Assembly (NCBI GenBank): GCA_964466195.1
Contig: CAYXMQ010000003.1
Span: 1-64,000, forward strand
Direction: 5' to 3'
DNA length: 64,000 bases
Source of the DNA: PFJX01 sp964466195
GTDB lineage: Bacteria; Pseudomonadota; Gammaproteobacteria; Burkholderiales; Thiobacillaceae
Of the stretch, positions 31,139 to 39,668 are shown piece after piece. The notes beneath the pieces are model-generated. The model saw only the letters and a program-made list of their open reading frames with translations. It was not told where the DNA came from and searched no databases. The stretch's first letter is position 1. Each line of letters opens with the position of its first letter. The position numbers and the translations under genes are program-made.

Positions 31139-32830
31139 ATGCGTATTCTTTTCCTGACCCACGCGTTCAACAGTCTGACCCAGCGCCTCTATGTGGAACT
31201 CACGGCGCTGGGCCATCAGGTGGCTGTCGAGTTCGACATCAACGACAGCGTCGCCGTCGAGGCGGTGGCCTTGTTTCGTCCGCACCTCATTCTGGCGCCT
31301 TATCTGCGCCGGGCGATTCCGGAAGCCATCTGGCGCAAACAGGTCTGCTTGATCGTGCATCCCGGCATCGTCGGCGACCGGGGGCCGTCGGCGCTGGACT
31401 GGGCGATTCTCGATGGGGAGTCCGAATGGGGCGTCACTGTGCTGCAGGCGGAAGCCGAGATGGATGCCGGCCCGGTGTGGGCGAGCGCAACCTTTCCGAT
31501 GCGCGTGGCGAAGAAGTCCAGCCTGTACCGCAATGAAGTGACCGAGGCCGCCGTGCGGGCAGTGCGTGTTGCACTGGAACGCCTGCCGGACTATCGCGCC
31601 GGAACCTGGCAACCGCAGCCGCTGGGCCCCGCGCGTGGACGACTGCGCCCGTTGATGAAACAAGAGGATCGCGCCATCGACTGGCTGCGCGACGACACCG
31701 CCCGGGTGCTGGCCAAGCTCAACGGCGGCGACGGTTTTCCCGGTGTGCGCGATAGCCTGTTCGGGCAACCCTGCCATCTCTACAACGCCGGCGCTTTTGC
31801 TGCGACGGGCGCACCCGGAACGCTGCTTGGACGCGTGGGGGAGGGCGTGGTGCGGGCCACCGTCGATGGCGCGGTGTGGATCGGCCATGCGAAGACGGAG
31901 GCTGTCGGGATCAAGCTGCCGCTGGCGAGCGTGTTTCCGGAAGCCGCGGCGTTGACGGAAATGGCCGCGTCCGTCTACCCCCCGGAAATCCGCTACGAAG
32001 AATCCGGCCTGGTCGGCTACCTGTATTTCAATTTCTACAACGGCGCCATGCGCACGGCGGCCTGCCAAGACTTGCTGGCCGCCTATGAGTCCGCGCGGCA
32101 GCGGCCGACCCGGGTCATTGTGCTGATGGGCGGCGAAGACTTTTTCAGCAACGGCCTCGACCTCAACCATATCGAGGCGGCGGCCAGTCCGCCGGAGGAA
32201 TCCTGGCGCAACATCAATGCCATGGATGACCTGTGCCGAGCCATCCTGACGACCGAGAGCCAGCTCACGGTCAGCGCGCTGCGCGGCAATGCCGGCGCCG
32301 GCGGCGCCTTCCTGGCGCTGGCCGCCGACCAGGTCTGGGCGCGGCGCGGAGTGATTCTGAACCCGCACTACAAGAACATGGGCAACCTGTACGGATCGGA
32401 ATACTGGAGCTATCTGCTGCCGCGCCGGGTGGGCGCGGAACAGGCCGGCGCGATCATGCGCAACCGCCTGCCTCTGGGCGCCGAGGCGGCAGCGCAGACG
32501 GGCTTCCTCGATGCGGCATTCGGCGACGACCTGCCCGGTTTCGCGGCCGAAGTTCAGTCACGCGCCGAAACCCTGGCCGCCGGCACGGATTTCAACGAAC
32601 GCCTGCAAGCCAAGCTGCAACGCCGCGCGCAAGACGAGGCGGCCAAGCCGCTGGTCGCCTATCGCGCCGACGAGCTCAAGCACATGCAGCGCAATTTCTA
32701 CGGCTTCGACCCCAGCTACCACGTCGCGCGCCATCATTTCGTGCGCAAGACCCCGCATTCCTGGACGCCGCGGCATCTGGCCATCCATCGGGAGTTGGGC
32801 TGGGTGGCGCCAGAGGATGTCGAAGAATGA
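31139..32830 (+). CDS. hypX: HypX: formyltransferase/enoyl-CoA hydratase-like enzyme for CO-ligand synthesis
   Basis: A 563-residue two-domain protein. Residues 1-270 are a formyl-THF-dependent transferase domain (MRILFLTHAFNSLTQRL, HPGIVGDRGPSALDW). Residues 290-560 are an enoyl-CoA hydratase-like domain (VIVLMGGEDFFSNGLDLNHI, GNAGAGGAFLALAADQV). HypX converts the formyl group of formyl-tetrahydrofolate to CO for the Fe centre under aerobic conditions, with CoA as intermediate carrier. Its presence fits an oxygen-tolerant hydrogenase. Confidence 0.93.
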   Translation: MRILFLTHAFNSLTQRLYVELTALGHQVAVEFDINDSVAVEAVALFRPHLILAPYLRRAIPEAIWRKQVCLIVHPGIVGDRGPSALDWAILDGESEWGVTVLQAEAEMDAGPVWASATFPMRVAKKSSLYRNEVTEAAVRAVRVALERLPDYRAGTWQPQPLGPARGRLRPLMKQEDRAIDWLRDDTARVLAKLNGGDGFPGVRDSLFGQPCHLYNAGAFAATGAPGTLLGRVGEGVVRATVDGAVWIGHAKTEAVGIKLPLASVFPEAAALTEMAASVYPPEIRYEESGLVGYLYFNFYNGAMRTAACQDLLAAYESARQRPTRVIVLMGGEDFFSNGLDLNHIEAAASPPEESWRNINAMDDLCRAILTTESQLTVSALRGNAGAGGAFLALAADQVWARRGVILNPHYKNMGNLYGSEYWSYLLPRRVGAEQAGAIMRNRLPLGAEAAAQTGFLDAAFGDDLPGFAAEVQSRAETLAAGTDFNERLQAKLQRRAQDEAAKPLVAYRADELKHMQRNFYGFDPSYHVARHHFVRKTPHSWTPRHLAIHRELGWVAPEDVEE

Positions 32831-32856
32831 ATTCACGCGGCTTGAATCCGCCCTGT

Positions 32857-32877
32857 CCCCCCTTTGATAAAGGGGGG
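32857..32877. repeat. C-run/G-run palindrome, copy 4
   Basis: CCCCCCTTT (32857-32865), GAT loop, AAAGGGGGG (32869-32877): a perfect 9-base-pair hairpin followed by a further G-run. It lies between hypX and hoxA. Apart from the loop it is identical to the core of copy 3. Confidence 0.8.
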
Positions 32878-32921
32878 CGGGGGGGGCAGACGCTTCCTTT
32901 GGCTCCCGCCCTGACCAACCG

Positions 32922-34379
32922 ATGACCCCGCTCCCCACCGTTCTGGTCATCGACGACGAGGTGCGCTCGCAGGAGGCTTTGCGCCGCACGCTGGAAGAGG
33001 ACTTCGAGGTGTTTACCGCCTCCAGCGCGGTGCAGGCGCGCGCCATCATGGAAAAGGCATCCGTGCAGGTGGTGCTGACCGACCAGCGCATGCCCGAGGT
33101 CAGCGGGGTCGAATTCCTCAAGGAAGTCCGCCAGGCCTGGCCGGACACGGTGCGCATCATCATTTCCGGTTACACCGACAGCGAGGACATCATCGCCGGC
33201 ATCAACCAGGCCGGCATCTACCAGTATCTGCTCAAGCCCTGGCAACCCGAACAATTGCTGCTGACCCTGAAGCGCGCCGCCGAGTTGCATCGCTTGCAGC
33301 GGGAAAACGGCCGCCTGGCGGTGGAATTGCGCGCCGCCGAGCCGGTGCTGCGCAGCCGCGTCGAGGCGATCCGGCGGCAAGTCAAGCAGGCGTTCTCGCT
33401 CGACAGCATCGTGCGCACGCCGGCCAGTCCGATGCATACGGTGTGCGAGCTGGTGGCGCGGGCGGCGCGCTACGACGTGTCCATTCTGCTGACCGGCGAC
33501 TCCGGCACCGGCAAGGAATTGCTGGCGCGCGCGATCCACTATGCCAGCGCCCGCGCCGATCAGCCCTTCGTCGTAGAGAACTGCGGCGCCCTGCCGGACA
33601 ACCTGCTGGAGTCCGAACTGTTCGGCCACAAGCGCGGCGCCTATACCGGCGCTTTCGAAGATCGCGTCGGCCTGTTCCAGCAGGCCCACGGCGGCACGCT
33701 GTTCCTCGATGAAATCGGCGAGACCTCGCCCGCCTTCCAGGTGAAGCTGCTGCGCGTGCTGCAGGAAGGCGAGTTTCGGCCGCTCGGCGGCAATCGCACG
33801 GTGTCCGTCGATGTGCGCGTGATCGCCGCGACCAATCGCGATCTGGAAAGCGAGGTGAAAGCCGGCCGCTTTCGCGAAGACCTGTTTTACCGCCTGGCCA
33901 CCGTGCCGCTGCGCCTGCCGGCCCTGCGCGAACGGCCGATGGATGTTCCGGCTCTGGCCAAGGCCATCCTGCTCAAGGCCGCGGCGGCTTTGGGGCGCCC
34001 GGTGGAGGGGTTTGCGCCGGCCACGCTGGATTGTCTGGCGGCCTATGCCTGGCCCGGCAACGTGCGCGAGCTGCAAAACGAGATACAGCGCATGTTGGTG
34101 CTGTCCGACGGCCCGCTGCTGACGCCGGATCTGCTCGCTCCCCAGATCCGCCATGCCGGATTGGCCGACGCGCTGGAAGGCGACGTCCAACCCGGCTTGC
34201 GCGGCCGCGTCGAGGCGCTCGAAAGCCATCTGTTGACCGAGGCTCTGGCCCGCCATGCCGGCAACATTTCGCAAACGGCGAAGGAATTGGGCTTGTCCCG
34301 CCTGGGCTTGCGCAAGAAGATGCAGCGGCTGGGACTGGAACGGCCGGCGCAGGCCGGCAAGGAGGAGCGAGGTGGCTGA
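32922..34379 (+). CDS. hoxA: NtrC-family hydrogenase transcriptional regulator HoxA
   Basis: A 485-residue response regulator. The receiver domain has VLVIDDE and the phospho-acceptor Asp54 in VVLTDQRMP. The sigma-54-interacting AAA+ domain has Walker A GDSGTGKELLARA, GAYTGAF in place of the usual GAFTGA loop, and Walker B GGTLFLDEIGE. A Fis-type helix-turn-helix follows at the C-terminus (NISQTAKELGLSRLGLRKKM). In R. eutropha the unphosphorylated form activates the sigma-54 hydrogenase promoters. Here the matching promoter is 22833-22847. It overlaps hoxB by 8 bases. Confidence 0.93.
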   Translation: MTPLPTVLVIDDEVRSQEALRRTLEEDFEVFTASSAVQARAIMEKASVQVVLTDQRMPEVSGVEFLKEVRQAWPDTVRIIISGYTDSEDIIAGINQAGIYQYLLKPWQPEQLLLTLKRAAELHRLQRENGRLAVELRAAEPVLRSRVEAIRRQVKQAFSLDSIVRTPASPMHTVCELVARAARYDVSILLTGDSGTGKELLARAIHYASARADQPFVVENCGALPDNLLESELFGHKRGAYTGAFEDRVGLFQQAHGGTLFLDEIGETSPAFQVKLLRVLQEGEFRPLGGNRTVSVDVRVIAATNRDLESEVKAGRFREDLFYRLATVPLRLPALRERPMDVPALAKAILLKAAAALGRPVEGFAPATLDCLAAYAWPGNVRELQNEIQRMLVLSDGPLLTPDLLAPQIRHAGLADALEGDVQPGLRGRVEALESHLLTEALARHAGNISQTAKELGLSRLGLRKKMQRLGLERPAQAGKEERGG

Positions 34380-35379
34380 ACGGCTCAATCTGCTCTGGTT
34401 GCAATCCGGCGGTTGCGGCGGCTGCACCTTGTCGTTGCTCAACGCCGAGCAACCGCCGCTGTTCGCACTGCTGGAGCAGGCCGGCATTCGCCTGCTCTGG
34501 CATCCCAGCCTGAGCCAGGAAAGCGGCGCCGAGGCGTTGGCCATCCTGGCGGCCTGCGCCGAGGGCCGCGAACGCCTGGATATCCTGTGCGTGGAAGGGT
34601 CGGTCATGACCGGTCCGCACGGCAGCGGGCGTTTCCACATGCTGGCCGGAACCGGCCGGCCGATGATGTCCTGGCTGCTCGACCTGGCGGCGCGTGCGCG
34701 GCATGTGCTGGCGGTGGGCACCTGCGCGGCGTTCGGCGGCATCACCGCCGGCGGCGGCAATCCAGGCGGCGCGGTCGGCCTGCAATACGACGGCGAGCAT
34801 GTCAGCGGCCTGTTGGGCCCGCATTTCCGCGCCGCCTCCGGCCTGCCGGTGATCAACGTGGCAGGCTGTCCGACCCATCCAGGCTGGGTGCTGGATACGC
34901 TGCTGGCGCTGGCGCTGGGGCGCTGCACGCAAGACGACCTGGACCCGTACAACCGCCCGCGCCTGTATGCCGATCATCTGGTTCACCACGGCTGTCCGCG
35001 CAACGAGTTCTACGAGTTCAAAGCCAGTGCCGAGAAAGCGTCCGACCAGGGCTGCATGATGGAAAACATGGGCTGCAAGGGCACTCAGGCGCATGCCGAC
35101 TGCAACACCCGTTTGTGGAACGGCAGCGGTTCCTGCCTGCGCGGCGGTTACGCCTGCGTCAGTTGCACCGAACCGCGTTTTGAGGAACCCGGCCACCCCT
35201 TCGCCGAGACGCCGAAAGTGGCCGGCATCCCGATCGGCCTGCCCACCGACATGCCGAAAGCCTGGTTCGTCGCCTTGGCGGCGTTGTCGAAATCCGCCAC
35301 GCCGAAGCGGGTGCGCGAGAACGCGGTGGCGGACCATAACGTGGTGACGCCGGCGGTGCGCAAGACCGGGTTGAAATGA
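34372..35379 (+). CDS. hoxB: Regulatory (H2-sensing) hydrogenase small subunit
   Basis: A 335-residue small subunit without Tat signal: it begins directly with VAERLNLLWLQSGGCGGCTLSLL, so it stays in the cytoplasm. The proximal cluster has the ordinary GGCGGCTLS arrangement, without the extra cysteine of HoxK. The GTG at 34372 is preceded by GGAGGAG, and no other start fits. It pairs with HoxC and signals to the kinase HoxJ. Group 2b by these features. Confidence 0.94.
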   Translation: MAERLNLLWLQSGGCGGCTLSLLNAEQPPLFALLEQAGIRLLWHPSLSQESGAEALAILAACAEGRERLDILCVEGSVMTGPHGSGRFHMLAGTGRPMMSWLLDLAARARHVLAVGTCAAFGGITAGGGNPGGAVGLQYDGEHVSGLLGPHFRAASGLPVINVAGCPTHPGWVLDTLLALALGRCTQDDLDPYNRPRLYADHLVHHGCPRNEFYEFKASAEKASDQGCMMENMGCKGTQAHADCNTRLWNGSGSCLRGGYACVSCTEPRFEEPGHPFAETPKVAGIPIGLPTDMPKAWFVALAALSKSATPKRVRENAVADHNVVTPAVRKTGLK

Positions 35380-35389
35380 GGCGACTGAA

Positions 35390-36808
35390 ATGAGCACGCG
35401 CATCCTCGGCCCCTTCAACCGCGCCGAAGGCGATCTCGAAGTGCATCTCGACATCGCCGAGGGCCGCATCGCCGCCGCGCGCGTCAATTCCCCGCTGTAT
35501 CGCGGTTTCGAGGAAATGTTGCCGGGCAAGCATCCGCTCGACGCGCTGGTCATCGTGCCGCGCATCTGCGGCATCTGTTCGGTTTCCCAGAGCGCGGCCG
35601 CCGCCGCCGCGTTGCGCGGCCTCATGGGCCTGACGCCGCCGCCCAACGGCCTGCTGGCCGAACATCTGGTCACCGCCTGCGAGAATCTGGCTGACCATCT
35701 GACTCATTTCTACCTGTTCTTCATGCCCGATTTCGCGCGTCCGGCGTATCGCGAACGGCCCTGGTTCGGCGCAGTAGAAACGCGTTTCAAGGCGGTCGCG
35801 GGCAGCGCAGCGGCGGATATGCTGCCGGCGCGCGCCGAGTTCCTGCATCTGATGGGGCTGATGGCCGGCAAATGGCCGCACACGCTGAGTCTGCAACCCG
35901 GCGGCAGTTCGCGGCCGCTGGAGCAGGCGGAATGCCTGCGCCTGATCACCGTGCTGCGCGGCTTCCGCCGCTTCCTCGAACGCCATACCTTCGGCGACGA
36001 ACTGGAGTCGGTGGCCGGCCTCGACAGCCTGGCGGCATTGGATCGCTGGCGTGACGGCCGGGGTGGCGATTTGGCGCTGTTTCTGGAGGTGGCCGACGAT
36101 CTCGCCCTGCATCGACTGGGCCGCGCCACGGACCGCTTCCTGAGCCACGGCGCCTACGGCCTGTTTCCCGCCGGCGTCTGGGATGGCGGCCTGGCGGCCT
36201 TCGACCCGGCCGCCATCGTCGAGGATGTCAGCCACGCCTGGATGGCCGGCGGCCCGATGGCGCCGGCGCAGGGACTGACGCGCCCATTGCCGGACAAGTC
36301 CGGCGCCTACACCTGGTGCAAGGCGCCGCGCTATCGCGGCCAGGTGATGGAAACCGGCGCACTGGCGCGGCAGATGCTGGCCGGCCAGCCGTTGCTGCTG
36401 GATCAAGTGGCCCGTGATGGCGGCAGCGTCCGCGCCCGCGTGTTGGCGCGCCTGCTGGAGCTGGCCATCGTGCTGCCGGAGATGGAACGCTGGGCGCGCG
36501 CATTGACCCCCGGCGAGCCGTGGTGCCATCACGCGGAACTGCCGGATGAGGGGCAGAGCGTCGGCCTGGTAGAAGCCGCCCGCGGCGCGCTCGGCCATTG
36601 GCTCGGCGTGCGCGGCGGCCGCATCGAGAATTACCAGATCATCGCCCCGACGACCTGGAACTTTTCGCCGCGCGACGCCGCCGGCGCACCCGGCGCGCTG
36701 GAGCAGGCCTTGGCGGGCATGGCCGTCGACGAAGGTGAAGCGATGCCGGTGGCGGTGCAGCATGTGGTGCGCTCGTTCGACCCGTGCATGGTTTGTACGG
36801 TGCATTGA
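35390..36808 (+). CDS. hoxC: Regulatory (H2-sensing) hydrogenase large subunit
   Basis: A 472-residue large subunit. The N-terminal nickel ligands are Cys60 and Cys63 in RICGICSVSQ, where Gln67 replaces the histidine of catalytic enzymes. Ile62 and Phe110 occupy the positions that narrow the gas channel in the R. eutropha sensor and make it insensitive to oxygen. The protein ends exactly at DPCMVCTVH, with no cleavable tail, so no maturation protease is needed. It is coupled to hoxJ by a TGATG overlap. Confidence 0.95.
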   Translation: MSTRILGPFNRAEGDLEVHLDIAEGRIAAARVNSPLYRGFEEMLPGKHPLDALVIVPRICGICSVSQSAAAAAALRGLMGLTPPPNGLLAEHLVTACENLADHLTHFYLFFMPDFARPAYRERPWFGAVETRFKAVAGSAAADMLPARAEFLHLMGLMAGKWPHTLSLQPGGSSRPLEQAECLRLITVLRGFRRFLERHTFGDELESVAGLDSLAALDRWRDGRGGDLALFLEVADDLALHRLGRATDRFLSHGAYGLFPAGVWDGGLAAFDPAAIVEDVSHAWMAGGPMAPAQGLTRPLPDKSGAYTWCKAPRYRGQVMETGALARQMLAGQPLLLDQVARDGGSVRARVLARLLELAIVLPEMERWARALTPGEPWCHHAELPDEGQSVGLVEAARGALGHWLGVRGGRIENYQIIAPTTWNFSPRDAAGAPGALEQALAGMAVDEGEAMPVAVQHVVRSFDPCMVCTVH

Positions 36809-38151
36809 TGTCATCCATCTCCAAACACCTCCCCCCGCCTCTCCTCGCCGAAGGCCTGCAAAGCCTCGGCGAGGAGGCCTGGATCGAGGTCATCCAGAAG
36901 ATGGACGAGGTCTACAGCGACCTGCTCCAGTACGAGGTGGCGCTGGAAGAAAAGAACACCGCGCTGGAGGAGTCGCAGCGTTTCGTGTTCTCGGTGCTGG
37001 GCGCCATGTCTGACATCCTGCTGGTATGCGATCGCGACGGCCGCATCGAGGTGGTCAACCAGGCCTTGGTGGAATTCACCGGCAAGGCGGAGAGGGACCT
37101 GATCGGCGCGCCGTTGCTCGATCTGTTCGCCGACGCCGAGGCGCGCGCCGCGGCGGCGCGCATGTTCGCCGGCCATGGCATGACCGGCTTGTCCGATTGT
37201 GAACTGGCTTTGCTCGGAGTGGATGGCGTTGCCGTACCGGTGTCGTTGAATTGCACGCCGCGCATCAACCATTCGGGCGGCCAGGCCGGTATGGTCATCA
37301 CCGGGCGGCCGCTGGGCGAGCTGCGCCGCGCCTACCAGGAGCTGCGCGAGACGCATGAAGACCTGAAGCGCACCCAGCAACAGTTGCTGCACTCGGAAAA
37401 AATGGCGTCCCTCGGCCGCCTGGTGGCGGGCGTGGCGCACGAACTCAACAACCCGATCAGCTTCGTGCTGGGCAATGCCCATGCGTTGCATCGCTACGCG
37501 CAGCGCCTGGGCAAATACCTGGACGCCATTCACGCCGGCCGGCCGGGCGACCAACTCGCGGCGCTGCGCCGCGAGCTGCGCATCGACCGCCTGTTGGAAG
37601 ACCTGCCGTCGTTGATCGACGGCACCGTGGAAGGCGCCGAGCGCACCCGCGACATCGTCGACAGCCTGAAGCGTTTTTCCGCCGTCGACCGCAACGAGAG
37701 CCAGCCGTTCAACCTGACTCTGGTCATCGAACAGGCGGTGCATTGGGTCACCAAGGCCAGCACCGACAAGCTCAAGGTGACGCTGGAGATTCCGGAAGGC
37801 ATCAACGTGTTGGGTTCGCCGAGCCAGATGCAGCAGGTCATCATGAATCTGGTGCAGAACGCCTGCGACGCCACTGCCGAGGAGGCGCGGCCGCGTCTGG
37901 TCATTACGGCGCAGCGCGGCGGCGACAGCGTCGAAGTCAGCTTCCGCGACAATGGCCCGGGCATCGCCGCCGACAGCCTGCCGCACCTGTTCGAGCCCTT
38001 TTTCACGACCAAGCCGGTGGGCAAGGGGACCGGCCTGGGGTTGGCGATCAGCTACGGCATCGTCGAACGCCACGGCGGCCGCCTTGCAGCGAGCAACGCG
38101 CCGGAGGGCGGCGCGGTGTTCACATTGCGCTTGCCGCTGGCGAAGCCTTGA
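36808..38151 (+). CDS. hoxJ: Hydrogenase-associated sensor histidine kinase HoxJ
   Basis: A 447-residue soluble kinase. A PAS domain occupies roughly residues 55-170. The H-box is LVAGVAHELNNP with His211, followed by the N-box NLVQNACDA and the G-boxes FRDNGPGI and GTGLGLAIS. There is no membrane segment, which fits sensing through the cytoplasmic HoxBC complex via the PAS domain. It should phosphorylate HoxA in the absence of H2. The G-box looks intact, unlike the defective HoxJ of R. eutropha H16. Confidence 0.92.
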   Translation: MSSISKHLPPPLLAEGLQSLGEEAWIEVIQKMDEVYSDLLQYEVALEEKNTALEESQRFVFSVLGAMSDILLVCDRDGRIEVVNQALVEFTGKAERDLIGAPLLDLFADAEARAAAARMFAGHGMTGLSDCELALLGVDGVAVPVSLNCTPRINHSGGQAGMVITGRPLGELRRAYQELRETHEDLKRTQQQLLHSEKMASLGRLVAGVAHELNNPISFVLGNAHALHRYAQRLGKYLDAIHAGRPGDQLAALRRELRIDRLLEDLPSLIDGTVEGAERTRDIVDSLKRFSAVDRNESQPFNLTLVIEQAVHWVTKASTDKLKVTLEIPEGINVLGSPSQMQQVIMNLVQNACDATAEEARPRLVITAQRGGDSVEVSFRDNGPGIAADSLPHLFEPFFTTKPVGKGTGLGLAISYGIVERHGGRLAASNAPEGGAVFTLRLPLAKP

Positions 38152-38153
38152 GC

Positions 38154-39320
38154 ATGCATCTCGAAGGCCGCATCGATATTCAGCTGGCGCTGCACGCCGG
38201 CGCAGCGGCGACGGTGAGCATCGCCTCCTCGCGGCCGCAGCTGGCGCAGAAGCTACTGGCCGGACGCACGCCGGTGGAAGCCGCCCATCTGGCCGGACTG
38301 ATTTTCAGCCTGTGCGGCAAGGCGCAGCGGGTCGCCGCCGCAGCGGCTTGCGCGGCCGCCCAGGGGCAGGCCCCCGAGGCCGCCGTGTTGCACGCGCACG
38401 AAGCCGCCGTGCAGCTGGAGTCGGCGCAGGAACACGCTTGGCGTCTGTTGCTCGACTGGCCGCAACAACAAGGCTTGCCGCCTGACCAGGCCAGCCAATT
38501 GCGGTTGCGCCAAAGCGCCGCCGATCCGCAGCGCTTCGCCGAGACGCTAGCCGAGTTGTTGCGCAGCACCCTGTTGGGCGAGCCGGCGGCGGTCTGGCTG
38601 GCGCGCGATCTCGCCGGTTTCGATGCCTGGTGTCGCGCCGGCGGCACCCAGACTGCCCGCCTGTTCGCCGGGTTGGCTATGCCCGCGGCTCGGAAAGAAC
38701 ATCTGGGCCGTCGCAAGAACGAGTTGCGGGGCGAGGGTGCTGACATCGGCATCAGCCAAGTCGAGCTGCTGCCGCCGCTGTCGGCGTTAGACGAAGCGAC
38801 GGCGCGCGATCTTGCGCGGCGCGCGCTGGCGACGCCGGCGTTCTGCAGCCGGCCGCTGTGGCGCGACGCGCCCGCCGAAACCGGCGCGATTGCCCGCACC
38901 GCTTCGCAGCCGCTGCTCGCCGCCTGGATCGCGCAACGCGGTCGCGGCGCCGGCGCCCGCTTGCTGGCGCGCCTGCTGGAGCTGGCCGCGCTGCCGGACC
39001 CAGTGCTGGAATCCTCGGCGGGCGGCGCGCCGGCCCGACCGCCGACGCTGGTTCGGGCCTGGTCCCTGGGCGACAATTCCGGCCTGGCCGGGGTGGAAAC
39101 TTCGCGCGGCTTGTTGCTGCATGTGGTGCGCCTGCACGCGGACCAGGTGGCGGAATACCGCATCGTCGCCCCCACCGAGTGGAATTTTCATCCTGCCGGC
39201 CCGCTCGCGCAGGCTTTGGCACAGCTGGACAGCGGGCCGGGCTTGGCGGCGCAAGCCCGGCTGGTGGCCCAGTCTCTGGACCCCTGTGTGGCTTTTGCAA
39301 TTGAGGTGAAAAATGCATGA
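38154..39320 (+). CDS. hoxV: Hydrogenase maturation scaffold HoxV/HupK
   Basis: A 388-residue Ala/Leu-rich protein related to [NiFe] large subunits but without a working nickel site. The C-terminal DPCVAFAIE keeps only the first cysteine of DPCxxC, and the N-terminal pair is reduced to FSLCGKAQ. HoxV acts as a scaffold on which the Fe(CN)2CO unit is kept before transfer to HoxG. In R. eutropha it follows hoxT; here it lies after hoxJ. The long upstream extension of the frame is a shadow of hoxJ, and the ATG at 38154 is the likely start. Confidence 0.87.
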   Translation: MHLEGRIDIQLALHAGAAATVSIASSRPQLAQKLLAGRTPVEAAHLAGLIFSLCGKAQRVAAAAACAAAQGQAPEAAVLHAHEAAVQLESAQEHAWRLLLDWPQQQGLPPDQASQLRLRQSAADPQRFAETLAELLRSTLLGEPAAVWLARDLAGFDAWCRAGGTQTARLFAGLAMPAARKEHLGRRKNELRGEGADIGISQVELLPPLSALDEATARDLARRALATPAFCSRPLWRDAPAETGAIARTASQPLLAAWIAQRGRGAGARLLARLLELAALPDPVLESSAGGAPARPPTLVRAWSLGDNSGLAGVETSRGLLLHVVRLHADQVAEYRIVAPTEWNFHPAGPLAQALAQLDSGPGLAAQARLVAQSLDPCVAFAIEVKNA

Positions 39321-39654
39321 AATGTCCCTCGCCGAAGGCATCCTTCAGATCGTCGAGGACGCCGCCGGCAAGCAGGATTTCAAGAAAGTGACCGAAGTGC
39401 GCCTGGAGATCGGCGCACTCTCCGGGGTGGAACCGGAGGCGCTGACGTTTTGTCTCGATGTGGTGTTCAGAGGCAGTGTCGCGGAGGGCGCCCGCGTCGA
39501 ACTGGAACGCTTGCCCGGACAGGGGTTTTGTCTGGCTTGCGCCGAAACGGTGCCGGTGACGGCCCTGTACGATGCCTGCCCGAAATGCGGCAGCTATCAG
39601 GTGCAGGCCACCGGCGGTACGGAAATGCGGGTCAAGGACCTGCTTGTTGAATAA
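39313..39654 (+). CDS. hypA: Hydrogenase nickel incorporation protein HypA
   Basis: A 113-residue nickel chaperone beginning MHEMSLAEGIL, with His2 as nickel ligand and the zinc site CLAC...CPKC at about residues 76-95. It delivers nickel to the large subunit together with HypB. Its start overlaps the hoxV end by 8 bases, and hypB follows after 14 bases. Confidence 0.95.
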   Translation: MHEMSLAEGILQIVEDAAGKQDFKKVTEVRLEIGALSGVEPEALTFCLDVVFRGSVAEGARVELERLPGQGFCLACAETVPVTALYDACPKCGSYQVQATGGTEMRVKDLLVE

Positions 39655-39668
39655 CCGGAGTAACGACC

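Noticed and set aside
32676..34952. A 758-codon minus-strand reading frame opposite hypX-hoxA-hoxB
   Set aside because: Antisense of recognised genes with no protein-family features.
38154..39320. A third [NiFe] hydrogenase large subunit
   Set aside because: The C-terminal motif DPCVAF lacks the second cysteine and the N-terminal pair is degenerate, which identifies the maturation scaffold HoxV/HupK.
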